A stretch of DNA of 64,000 nucleotides, taken from positions 17,118,447 through 17,182,446 of the forward strand of contig OX421506.1 of NCBI GenBank assembly GCA_949126835.1, written 5' to 3'. Source of the stretch: Anisus vortex. Its lineage: Eukaryota > Mollusca > Gastropoda > Planorbidae. Position 1 is the first letter of the stretch, and each line of letters begins with the position of its first letter. A model generated the notes under the pieces. The model was not told where the DNA came from and did not search any database. It saw only the letters and a program-made list of their open reading frames with translations. This document shows positions 33,323-44,144 of this stretch, piece after piece. Position numbers and translations under genes: made by a program.

Positions 33323-33604
33323 GTTCCGATAAATAAAATTACATAGATAATTAGTTTTTATCAATCTGCCTACCGGTACATTAATTAATGGCTTCCATGT
33401 AAATAAACACTTTTAAAAATAACTTAAACTGAGAAGATGTTAAATTTTAAATATTTTTTTGAAAGTAAAGGTTCACTTTATAATTGCCATGAATGGCAAT
33501 AATAAGCCGTGTTTTTAAAATACAATATTTTGTTTGCAATGCAATGGCATCCTTCCTTCTCGCGAGACGATGGTGCATTTCATTATGATTCAACTTCTCC
33601 GCCT

Positions 33605-34080
33605 GATTCTTGATTATTTCCAGGCTTTTCTTTCTGTTATATTTTCTTCGCCTTTCTTCTAGCCCTTTTACCTATGGTCTCCTCCATTCTACTTTTCTCT
33701 GCTATTTTAACCCCTTTCTGACAGCAGTGCGCCAAGTGGACCAATCCTCTGCCTTCTCCTCCCAGTCACTTGTGCTTATTCTGGCTGCTCTCATGTCCCT
33801 CATGCAGACATCTTTGTAGCGGAGGCGTGGGCGACCTGTTTTCCTCTTTCCAGATGCCAATTCTCCATATAGGAGGTCCAGGAATTCTGCCTGGACTAGA
33901 ACATGCGATGGGCGCTGGCGCGCGTCAGTACCTCACTATTAGGGACTTTGTCCTGCCATTTAATGCCAAGGACGCGACTCAGACACCTCAGGTGGAAGCT
34001 ATTTAGCTTGCGCTCATGGGACGTATAGGTTGTCCATGATTCACTTCCATAAAGCAGCGTTTTTTGTTTTTGCTGAAAAT
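33605..34080 (-). pseudogene. LINE reverse transcriptase C-terminal end (unit 3)
   Basis: As in unit 2 except that a base change creates a stop just after ASAHRMF (CTAG at 33896-33899), so the open stretch is 91 rather than 123 codons. This is one of very few differences between units 2 and 3. Confidence 0.75.
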
Positions 34081-34537
34081 TATCATAATCATTAACATAA
34101 TCTAAGCTGCCTACAAGAAGTTTTAAGTTATTGTTATTACCATTTGAGATAGTGACACATATGAAGAGCACAATGGAAAAAACAGCAGAGTCACATTTTC
34201 CACATTTTGAGAAAACCTAAATTAAAGGTTTGAAACCTTTTTATTACAAATTATGTGAGAAACTGTCAATTCTTTTAATGTTTAAGGGAAGGTCATCCAT
34301 TTAAGCATCAAATTTTTACAGATAAATATTCTGAAAATCATGTTAGCTCATGGAAAATTTTGTTTTTTCAAAATGTGTTCAGATTGGACTCTGCTGTTTT
34401 TTCCGATGATTAGGACTTTGCCTGTTTTTCCATTGTAACACATAAGAAATAACTATATAAAACCATTGAATTTTTAAACTGTTTATAGAATGAAAAAGGC
34501 AAATTGAACAAATAAAAAAAAACAAATGCATGAACAT

Positions 34538-35492
34538 TCACTGGTCTTGACCCTCATCTTCGACTTTATCGTCATACGGCAGAGCATCATAGAATGCCTC
34601 ATTGGTGGTAAATTTTTTGAGGTCTTGGAGGTCTTTGTACTTTGCAGCTGATATAGCCAGTCTGTCTCCATACAAAGCTACTGGCACTGCTGTGCATACT
34701 GAAAAATTGTTTTTTCTCGTTGGAACAATGTTTGTTTTCAAGAAAATACCGTTCCATGAGTCTCTGTGACAAACGGTCCCTGGACCTTCATCCTTGTTAA
34801 AAACCATTTCCCGAATGGGGCGCGTGGGGAACGGGCAGCCTTTCTTATACAATGGCCTTAGAAAGCCGGAGAAGTTTTTGACCAGATCCTGTTTAACATC
34901 AGTCACGTTAAAGGGTGTAGGATGTTTTCGTGCTTCACTAAATATTTGTATCCAGTCTTCTGGAACACTAGCACTAGACTTTGTATTTACTGGACCCATG
35001 TCCCTGTCACACTCCATATAAGAATGTCCGCGCTCAGGTAATGTCACTGTCACACTCCATATAAGAATGTCCGCGCTCAGGTAATGTCACTGTCACACTC
35101 CATATAAGAATGTCCGCGCTCAGGTAATGTCACTGTCACACTCCATATAAGAATGTCCGCGCTCAGGTAATGTCACTGTCACACTCCATATAAGAATGTC
35201 TGCGCTCAGGTAATGTCACTGTCACACTCCATATAAGAATGTCTGCGCTCAGGTAATGTCACTGTCACACTCCATATAAGAATGTCCGCGCTCAGGTAAT
35301 GTCACTGTCACACTCCATATAAGAATGTCCGCGCTCAGGTAATGTCACTGTCACACTCCATATAAGAATGTCCGCGCTCAGGTAATGTCACTGTCACTGA
35401 GGTAAACCTTTTTCTATGGTGCACCATATAATCTAAAAACCGAATCAGGGTAAAGTTCTTATTCTGTCCTGCGCAGGAATCGCAGAATAGTT
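34538..35492 (-). pseudogene. Transposase-like gene, C-terminal exon (unit 3)
   Basis: Same translation as units 1 and 2 in its 171-codon open part; longer overall because it has nine 43-bp repeats. Confidence 0.6.
35012..35398. repeat. 43-bp tandem repeat, 9 copies (unit 3)
   Basis: Copies start every 43 bases from 35012 to 35356. The TCTGCG variant is in copies 5 and 6, showing that the variant copy itself was duplicated. Confidence 0.95.
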
Positions 35493-35681
35493 CAATTGTG
35501 TGTAGTTAGGTGGTCTAAAGCCCACTTTTTAAGTAGCCTAGATCTTTAAAATCTAATTAAGAAATAATTAAAACATCTTCTGACTCTGTCATAGGCCTGC
35601 TACCATTTCCATCATCTGTGCCACCATCACAGAAATCTTGGGCCAAACCTGAGTATTCAGTTAAATTGAATGAGTCATCAG

Positions 35682-36797
35682 TAATGGTAATGCAATAGAT
35701 GCAGTAAATCCAATAACCTCTTCGCTGACCTTGGTTGTGATGTGGTCATACAGGAAAGAAGCCACCTCATCTGAACCTTTCCTAGCGACAGTCTCATCAT
35801 AGCAGTCAAGAAAAACATCATCAGCTGATAGTTGGTGAATGTTAAATGATTGGTATGTGAGCTTTCTGTTGTAGTCAAACATCATCAGTTGATAGTTGGT
35901 GAATGTTAAATGATTGGTATGTGAGCTTTCTGTTGTAGTCAAACATCATCAGTTGATAGTTGGTGAATGTTAAATGATTGGTATGTGAGCTTTCTGTTGT
36001 AGTCAAACATCATCAGTTGATAGTTGGTGAATGTTAAATGATTGGTATGTGAGCTTTCTGTTGTAGTCAAACATCATCAGTTGATAGTTGGTGAATGTTA
36101 AATGATTGGTATGTGAGCTTTCTGTTGTAGTCAAACATCATCAGTTGATAGTTGGTGAATGTTAAATGATTGGTATGTGAGCTTTCTGTTGTAGTCAAAC
36201 ATCATCAGTTGATAGTTGGTGAATGTTAAATGATTGGTATGTGAGCTTTCTGTTGTAGTCAAGCATCATCAGTTGATAGTTGGTGAATGTTAAATGATTG
36301 GTATGTGAGCTTTCTGTTGTAGTCAAACATCATCAGTTGATAGTTGGTGAATGTTAAATGATTGGTATGTGAGCTTTCTGTTGTAGTCAAACATCATCAG
36401 TTGATAGTTGGTGAATGTTAAATGATTGGTATGTGAGCTTTCTGTTGTAGTAAAAGTCATTGGTGGACTTGTTGGGTAGGTTGAGATTTTTTTGGTAGTC
36501 AAACGTAAAGGCCTCAACATGAGGTGTAATCTTGGCCCTTCGCTTAGCGTCTCTTTTTCTCCGGTAGAATGTGTCAGCCTTTCGCTGGTGGAGATCTTTT
36601 TGAATTTTTAACTGCTCCAGGTCCCTTATGAGGACTTCACTTGTTGGGTCTGATTCAAGAGTCTTTGTAGCAATTTCTATTTTTGCCAAGAACTGGTCGC
36701 AGGCTGAGCAAGTGTCGGTTCTTGGGTACCCAAAGCCAATGTTAATACCATAGACTATGCCGTTTTTTTCATTTGAAACTTGACTTAAAAGAAGCAT
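35682..36797 (-). pseudogene. Transposase-like gene, N-terminal exon (unit 3)
   Basis: As in the other units, with two changes in the N-terminal part (KITPHVEAF for KLTPHLEAF) and ten 64-bp repeats. Confidence 0.6.
35813..36452. repeat. 64-bp tandem repeat, 10 copies (unit 3)
   Basis: Ten copies. The TAGTAAAAC marker copy of units 1 and 2 is missing and a private variant (TCAAGCATCATC, near 36,260) is present. The nine extra copies add 576 bases, a multiple of three, but rotated frames contain stops. Confidence 0.95.
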
Positions 36798-37056
36798 CTT
36801 TCAATGCTTTATTACCCATGGGCCATAACTGCTAAATTATAAAAATGTGACACTGCCGTTTTTTCCATTGTGATCTTCATATACTAATAGTAAAAGGCCT
36901 ACATATTTCCTTTAAATTACATACATCATCTTAAACAGATTTTTTGTAATAATTTAAATTTTTATATAAAAAGTATATAGCCATAGGCCAATATATATTT
37001 TAAACTAATAGAAAAATTAAATTGGTAAAAAGTACACACAGAAACTGTCTAAGCTT

Positions 37057-37476
37057 GGAGTTTCAAGTTACCCCCCCCCCCTTTTCCCCAAAGTAGACAG
37101 AAGGTTGACCTGAAAAAAAAAAGTATAAATTGAATCAATTTCCTAATGTCAAAAATATACATTCAGCCAAGATTGTTGAAAATATACATTGCCCATAAAA
37201 ATTAATAAGTTACATCATAACATGATGCAAATGCATAGAGAGACAACACTTACTAAATATCTTTTATAGTCCAGAGAACTAAGTTTTTCTTCCTGGACCA
37301 TAAAATCTTCCAACCTAGTCAGCAGGAAGTTAAAATCAAAATGTGGCTCCTTTTCTATGATGCCACTCTGATCTGGCAGCCTATCTCGAATGCTCTTCAA
37401 TATTTACCCTTGGCTTAGACATTTCTAAAACCATGTGCCTCAGCTCCACAACAGAAGATACCAGGGTTCTGTAAAG
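37057..37476 (-). pseudogene. DUF4806-type gene fragment (unit 4)
   Basis: As in units 2 and 3, with an 11-base C tract. Confidence 0.55.
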
Positions 37477-37759
37477 TTCCGATAAATAAAATTACATAGA
37501 TAATTAGTTTTTATCAATCTGCCTACTGGTACATTAATTAATGGCTTCCATGTAAATAAACACTTTTAAAAATAACTTAAACTGAGAAGATGTTAAATTT
37601 TAAATATTTTTTTGAAAGTAAAGGTTCACTTTATAATTGCCATGAATGGCAATAATAAGCCGTGTTTTTAAAATACAATATTTTGTTTGCAATGCAATGG
37701 CATCCTTCCTTCTCGCAAGACGATGGTGCATTTCATTATGATTCAACTTCTCCGCCTGA

Positions 37760-38235
37760 TTCTTGATTATTTCCAGGCTTTTCTTTCTGTTATATTTTCT
37801 TCGCCTTTCTTCTAGCCCTTTTACCTATGGTCTCCTCCATTCTACTTTTCTCTGCTATTTTAACCCCTTTCTGACAGCAGTGCGCCAAGTGGACCAATCC
37901 TCTGCCTTCTCCTCCCAGTCACTTGTGCTTATTCTGGCTGCTCTCATGTCCCTCATGCAGACATCTTTGTAGCGGAGGCGTGGGCGACCTGTTTTCCTCT
38001 TTCCAGATGCAAATTCTCCATATAGGAGGTCCAGGGATTCTGCCTGGACTCGAACATGCGATGGGTGCTGGCGCGCGTCAGTACCTCACTATTAGGGACT
38101 TTGTCCTGCCATTTAATGCCAAGGACGCGACTCAGACACCTCAGGTGGAAGCTATTTAGCTTGCGCTCATGGGACGCATAGGTTGTCCATGATTCACTTC
38201 CATAAAGCAGCGTTTTTTGTTTTTGCTGAAAATTA
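37760..38235 (-). pseudogene. LINE reverse transcriptase C-terminal end (unit 4)
   Basis: Same segment as in units 1 to 3 with a few private changes, for example GATGCAAATTC for GATGCCAATTC near 38,007 and GGGACGCATAGG for GGGACGTATAGG near 38,171. Confidence 0.7.
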
Positions 38236-38289
38236 TCATAATCATTAACATAATCTAAGCTGCCTACAAGAAGTTTTAAGTTATTGTTA

Positions 38290-38488
38290 TTACCATTCGA
38301 GATAGCGACACATATACTAATAGTAAAAGGCCTACATATTTCCTTTAAATTACATACATCATTTTAAACAGATTTTTCTTAATAATTTAAATTTTTATAT
38401 AAAAAGTATATAGCCATAGGCCAATATATATTTTAAACTAATAGAAAAATAAAAATAGTAAAAAGTACACACAGAAACTGTCTAAGCT
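38290..38488. other. Deletion junction and truncated end of unit 4
   Basis: At 38311 the sequence jumps from the LINE flank (GACACATAT) to the far right end of the unit (CATATACTAATAGTAAAAGG), skipping about 2.85 kb that includes both transposase exons. CATAT is shared by both sides. The unit then continues to AAGCT at 38488 and gives way to a C-rich tract. Confidence 0.85.
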
Positions 38489-38596
38489 GCCCCCCCCTCC
38501 CCCCACCAAAAAAAAATGATAAAGTACAAAATGATTGAGAAGATATATCCATATTATTGATAAAATTCAAAATATGAATAAGGAGCTCTTTAAGAG

Positions 38597-38815
38597 TGGT
38601 GTGTGTAGTTAGATGGTCTAAAGCCCACTTTTTAAGTAGCCTAGATCTTTAAGATCTAAATAAGAAATAATTAAAACATCATCTGACTCTGTCATAGGCC
38701 TGCTACCATTTCCATCATCTGTGCCACCATCACAGAAGTCTTGGGGCAAACCTGAGTATTCAGTTAAATTGAATGAGTTATCAGTAATGGTAATGCAATA
38801 GATGCAGTAAATCCA
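38597..38815 (-). pseudogene. Orphan piece of the array unit outside the array
   Basis: GTGTGTAGTTAGATGGTCTA onward is a diverged copy of the segment between the two transposase exons (compare 26806-27020). Similarity stops after TGCAGTAAATCCAATA. It is more diverged than the array units are from each other, so it is probably an older copy or part of the ancestral flank. Confidence 0.7.
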
Positions 38816-39388
38816 ATAAATGCAATAAAGGAAAATTTGATCTCATTGAACAGTTTCATGACTTTGGTTGTTGATAAAAGTAAAAGAATTAGGATTAGAC
38901 CTTTCTACTACTATTGGTATATATATTAGTATTTACAGGACTAGCATTTGTTAAAATGCAGCGGCTGAATCAGACTGATTTAATAAATAATCAACTTCTG
39001 AAAGTATTTTTCAATATGAATGACCATTTCTAGAATTATCCATGTTTATGTTGTTGTTTTTTTAAATTTTATATTACTACTATAATATAATATATAAATA
39101 TTATATAATTATAGTGATTATAAACAAAATATGAAAATGATGACAATAATCGAATAATGTAAATTATAATTATAATAGTAATAGGCCTATATAATTATAT
39201 TAAAAAAGATATAATATAGCCTATATTGATTAATTAATATTAAGGTTTACAATTTAATTTAAGCCTGAAATAGATGGTAACATTTTTAAATAAATTAACC
39301 TATAATGCTATATATTCTCTTTCTCTCTCTCTATATATATATGAATAAAGGCACCTCAAGTCTTTAAGTTGTTATAGTAAGGCCAGGC
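38816..39388. other. AT-rich stretch with (TC)n(TA)n
   Basis: No gene. A TC run followed by a TA run is at 39318-39342. Confidence 0.4.
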
Positions 39389-39757
39389 CTAACTAGCCAC
39401 TATATGTTTATAAGTAAATATATACGACAATTTGGTTGGCCTCGTGGCATGGAACTTACCTACTATATAATAGCACTGATTCTTACATTTTGTCAGTTTT
39501 TTCTGTACCGGTATTCTTTTTTTACATGTAGAATAAAAGATAAAAGCATTAACGGTACAAATATCAATGCTCCAGAAAAAGATTATTTTCCACCATTTGT
39601 TTGACTTTCTTGTCTGATGGCCATAATAACCATTTATAAATTGGTTGTACTCATTGGCCACTTTTGGTTTCATGGTGGGTTTGACCAAAACATTTTCTGC
39701 TGTTGTATGCTGGATACAACAATGACAGGCTTTCTTGTCTTTAAAGGCCATGCACAA
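39389..39757 (-). pseudogene. piggyBac-like transposase C-terminal fragment
   Basis: A 122-residue ORF with MKPKVANEYNQFINGYYGHQ, KSNKWWKIIFFWSIDICTVN and AFIFYSTCKK. 'KP..V.EYN+FM.GVD..D.........KWW...FFW..D...VNAFI' is the piggyBac region containing the last catalytic Asp, but here GVD is replaced by GYY, so that residue is lost. It differs in sequence from the other piggyBac relics in the window. Confidence 0.65.
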
Positions 39758-39759
39758 TA

Positions 39760-41210
39760 GAGAGCCATACAGCAGAACTGCTTTACCTTTGTATTGAATA
39801 TTATGATTTTGATCTTAAGGCCAGGGGCAGCGCGCTAGAGTTACACATGGGGCACAGGACGTTAATAGCAAGCCCGACCTTGTTGAGTGCAAAAAATGTT
39901 GTAAATACATATAATATTAAATACACATAATATAATCAAAGTACATATGATATAATAAACAAGTTGTAACTTTCATTATAAGAACGATGCCATGCCAAAC
40001 ACATAAAAGGCACCTTAATTTATGAAAAAGCAGTAATATACATTACCTTTATGGGGTGAACTAATAATTAATAACGCGCCAATGAAAGCTTTAGAACTAT
40101 AGTTAGTTAAATAAACTTTGGCGTCTTTACCTACAGCTGACCCCTCCACTCACAACAACCTATCATGGTTGTAGTTATAATGAAACACACGTCTAACAAA
40201 ATAAAACCAAACAAACCATTTAAAATATAGTTTTTAAAAAATATAATTTTACGCTCATTAACAATATAAACCAGCCTTTTTATTGTTTTGTAGAGTTTTT
40301 TTTTTCTTGAAATGTTTTTATTTGCAAGCATGTTGTAGCTACTGTAGTAATTTTGTAGCCTGCTGCTATTCTTTCTTTTATTGCTGCTAAAATTGCATTG
40401 CTTTCATTGCATTGTAGATCCTAAATACTTAAAGTTATTTACTTTTTCAAAATTATGGTTTCTAATTTAAAAATTAAAAAATAGTACTGCTGCCAACTGG
40501 TAACTTTAAAAATATCAACTTAGATTTAAGTAGGCAACAACAAACCATTTACAGGCACATTTATGACAGCAATAAATTAGTTTGCAATATCATTGACACA
40601 AATCCATTACTGGATTATTGGAATTCTTGTATCATTTTACCAACTCTTTCCTTGTCAAAAACACCAAAATTTTGTGGATTTCTTTTCATTTTAAATTGAT
40701 GGGGAGGAGGGGGTGAAAAGTCACTTTTTAGGATCTAGTGACAAGAATTGTGAACCTTTAACAAAGCCAATGCACCACACTTCATATAACTGTATGCAGA
40801 GCCGTTTGGACTAGCTGGTCACGGTATACCCATGACAGACTTGCAAAATGGTGATTTAGAATTGTGACATTTTACCCCAAAAGTCACATGCTTGGGGTGA
40901 AAAGTCACACTTTTTCAAATGTTATATGGTTGAATCTATTTGATCCTAAAAACAGTTTTTTGCTATTGAAAATAATTTGTTTAACAATCATGAATATTAA
41001 TGAATGTTTAGATGATATATATATATATATGTAAATGAGGACCAGATTTGTAATTATTACAAAATTTACATAAGATTGAATTGAAACAGTAAGAGATAAA
41101 AAATTTTAAACATATTTTATTGTAAACACAGGAAGAGCCGCAGACGAAACACAGGGCCAAAGATATTAATACAGGACTGTACTAAAAGGGAAAAAAAATG
41201 TAAGGCTGTC
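39760..41210. other. Non-coding stretch
   Basis: AT-rich, no gene supported. Between 40,700 and 40,915 the word GGGGTGAAAAGTCAC occurs twice and its near complement GTGACATTTTACCCC once between them, suggesting a small palindromic structure or transposon subterminal region. A (TA)n tract is near 41,015. Confidence 0.35.
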
Positions 41211-41212
41211 TT

Positions 41213-41437
41213 TCAGTTAACAGTTAAAGAATATTTAGGCTGCATATTTGACGATGTCTTCAATGAACACATGGCCACTCTGGTGCGTTTTGTCCCAGAA
41301 ATGTCAGCCTTTGTCAGCAAAGTAATATCTTTTTTATTCACAGACCATACTTCATCAGTTCTGAAGATTACGAAATTTGTTTTCACCTTTTCACTTCTTT
41401 TAAGGTATTCAACCTCAAAGTCCCCTTCTTCGTCCAT
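41213..41437 (-). pseudogene. C-terminal tail of an unidentified DNA-transposon ORF
   Basis: The 74-residue ORF starts MDEEGDFEVEYLKRSEKVKT and has VWSVNKKDI. It is a diverged paralogue of 14142-13873. No upstream transposase part is recognisable. Confidence 0.4.
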
Positions 41438-41439
41438 CT

Positions 41440-43388
41440 GTTTCTTTACTATTCCAGTATATAAGGCAGTCGACTTTTGATAATGATTGTATGCCTTGCT
41501 CTTTAGGCCTACGTCCAGTTTCTCTCACTAATCTCATTGGATAAAATTTAAAGTCCAAAAAATGCTTTACACACGCTAATGGTACCAGGTAAACCATTCA
41601 ATTGAAGGAATCATATGGTTTGGGAAGGCTTGGGAAAATAAAGTTTTGGGCAAATATGTGAAAAGTACTTATTCTCAAAAAAATTGTTTAGATGAACAAT
41701 CATGTAGTTACATTGACAATCCAGGCAAAATAATGTTCTTGACATCCAGGAGCAGATCCAACATATTTTTTAAAGAAATGTGCAAATGTGTATTTTTCCA
41801 AATGCCCTTGTTGATTATTTGCATTTGATGACAAAGAAAATATTTGTCACATATTAAAGGTGCTTTGATGGGTTTAATTAAATGTAGCCAAATAATATTC
41901 TTGCAACACTCACAAACTCAAACACATTCTTGTTCCATTCACATCAGTCAAATTAAATATTTGTAGAATTTCTGTGAAATCTATAATGGACATAATTGTT
42001 TTAGGTATTAGTATTAAGAAAGTTATTATTCACATTCTTTGTTTTCGTAAATGTTAATTTTGAAATATTAATATTTACATGTATGATTGCATTTTTTGTG
42101 TATAAGCTTAATAAACAAATGTGTATTTTATCATTTCATGTAATGTGCAATAACTCATTTTAATTGTGTATAAGTATAAATATTTTTTTCATATAGAAAG
42201 AGTAAGGAGATCAACTATTTTGTCTTCTGATGTTTAATAATTAATGAGGCAATATTTTATGAAATTATCTTCACATTTATTGCTCCACAGATAGGTTTGG
42301 TTTATTTTTTAAATCCTTTTTTAATGCAGGTCTCTGGCAATGTAAAACATTTATTGGCTTTGTTTATTGACAAATCCAAGGATTTTCCAAACATATTTAA
42401 AAATTAAAACTAAATAGGCTTTGTTACTTGTATAAAACAAATTTAAATTGTGTAAACATTTTGCTTTTCTAAGATGTGAGAATTATTCTTAATAATATTG
42501 TTTTGTTTGTACTATATGCCTCAGTTTGTCAATATCATGGTCAGAAAACTGTTTTTTCTTTTTTCTTTAAATGTTCTTTTACACTTAGCACGTCATATCA
42601 TTTTAAAGAGAAAAAAATGGTCTTGTGTAAAGTTTAATCCCTGTACTTAACATTGACCAAAAGTAAATTTTTTGAAGATTTTCTCATGTATGATAATGAT
42701 ATTCATTCTTAGACCAGTTCTTCCCAATGTTCCTAATTGTATTGAGAGAATATAAGCACAGTATTTAGAAGTCTACAGTAATATTGGTACCAGGTAGCAA
42801 CAATACTTTTTTTAGAAATTTAGGGTTGGTCTTTAGTTACCGTAACAAGAAATGTATTTATCTTGTTGAACTGATCTTATTCAATTATTGTGTGTTTTCT
42901 ATTTGATGTGTATTTGGTTAATTTTTCTGATGGTTAAATGCATTATTCTCAGACTTGGTCATACTGTTTTTAGGCCTATACTTTATTTTATCCAAGTAAT
43001 AAATTGATGCTCATTCCATCAGTATTTGTTTAATTAGTAAATGTGTTTGTTTTTACATGTATTACTGTAAATGTGTTGAAACTAAATCTAGAATTAGCCC
43101 TAACCAGGCCACAGGGATAAATAATTATATATTTTTTTCCCTAGTTGGTAAGCATTTCATCAAAGTTGGGAATAGTGTTGTAGAATAAAGGATAATATAA
43201 TCATATAATAGTTTTTTTAGGATCCCCTTCAACTCTTGAGCTGCAAAGAATATCACACAAATTGCACTCTTAATACATTTTCTGTATTCATCAGCTTCCT
43301 ATTGATTAAAAACATGGCAAGAAAACTCATTGCCTTTGCATCACATTTTACTAAACCACCTAAATCCTTTTATATTACAATAATTAAC
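41440..43388. other. Large AT-rich non-coding stretch
   Basis: Nearly 2 kb without a supportable coding region, RNA gene or repeat on either strand. Confidence 0.4.
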
Positions 43389-43396
43389 TTCGCTAT

Positions 43397-44136
43397 CAGG
43401 GTTGCCAGATGGTCTAACGGCCTTGTGACCAAAACCGACTGCAAAAGTGGCCAAATTATGCTTTGTGTGGCCAACCTACAAATTATCTTTACACCCCATG
43501 AAAAACTCTGCAGTTTTGTTAAAAAAAAAAAATATTTTCCGGCAAAAATTAATAAAAAAGTTAAATGAATAAAATAATTAATATAAAATATGACGCCTAC
43601 TGTGTCCATTTCCATATCCAGGGGTGGGTGTAGCATGCAATGGAAGAGTAAGGGGAGGGGGTTAATTATCACAGGGCTAACACTCCTGATTACAACAGAG
43701 AAATTGGGTTACTAGTATCATCCCCATAGGATGGGCATTCAAGGCCACCTTATCGTTGTAATTTCTAGTAAATACATCCTGAAAATACATGGTGAGGTTG
43801 GACTTCGCCAAGCACTTATCTTTGAAACAACAAAAGGCGAGTAAATGTGACCGTATGTGTGGGTGAAAGGGGACAATACACAATAGATATGGGTTAATAG
43901 GAATGGCCTACAATGATTACAGGTGATGGGGCAGAATAACATCATACTCATACAGCATTACAATAAGGTAACCAAAAAAAGAACTTTATTTTTTTTTTAT
44001 TATTTTATGATCTGTGGCCAAAACTGGATCGAATGGTGGCCAATTCTGGACTCGTGGCCAAGTTCTCTGTGCCGTGGCCAAGCAACTTTCTTTGTGGCCA
44101 AATTTTGGCCACGTACGTGGCCATCTGGCAACCTTG
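43397..44136. mobile_element. Non-autonomous hAT element (740 bp) with 8-bp target duplication
   Basis: The left end reads CAGGGTTGCCAGATGG (43397-43412) and the right end CCATCTGGCAACCTTG (44121-44136), a 16-bp terminal inverted repeat with one mismatch. The element is flanked on both sides by the identical octamer TTCGCTAT (43389-43396 and 44137-44144). CA(G/A)GG ends with an 8-bp duplication are diagnostic of the hAT superfamily. Inside both ends the word GTGGCCA(A) recurs, at least five times between 44,025 and 44,125 and twice near 43,440-43,475, as expected for transposase-binding subterminal repeats. There is no transposase ORF, so it would have needed a helper in trans. Confidence 0.9.
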
Positions 44137-44144
44137 TTCGCTAT

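Larger units (their letters stand above)
24351..38488. repeat. Tandem array of a ~4.28-kb unit (three full copies plus one deleted)
   Basis: Every unit starts at the same word, GGAGTTTCAAGTTAC, at 24351, 28621, 32903 and 37057, giving unit lengths 4270, 4282 and 4154 and a last unit of about 1430. Units 2 to 4 begin right after AAGCTT, the end of the previous unit, so the array is directly head to tail. Each full unit holds, left to right, DUF4806 exons, a LINE reverse-transcriptase tail, transposase exon with 43-bp repeats, and transposase exon with 64-bp repeats, all read on the minus strand. Length differences are fully explained by repeat copy number: unit 3 has three more 43-bp and four fewer 64-bp repeats (+129 and -256). 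The C tract near the start has 10, 13, 12 and 11 bases in the four units. Copies 2 and 3 are almost identical. Confidence 0.95.

Noticed and set aside
24351..38488. Treating the three array units as three functional gene copies
   Set aside because: Every unit has the same frame-breaking repeats, truncated exon B of the DUF4806 piece and a LINE remnant, so none can encode a full protein.
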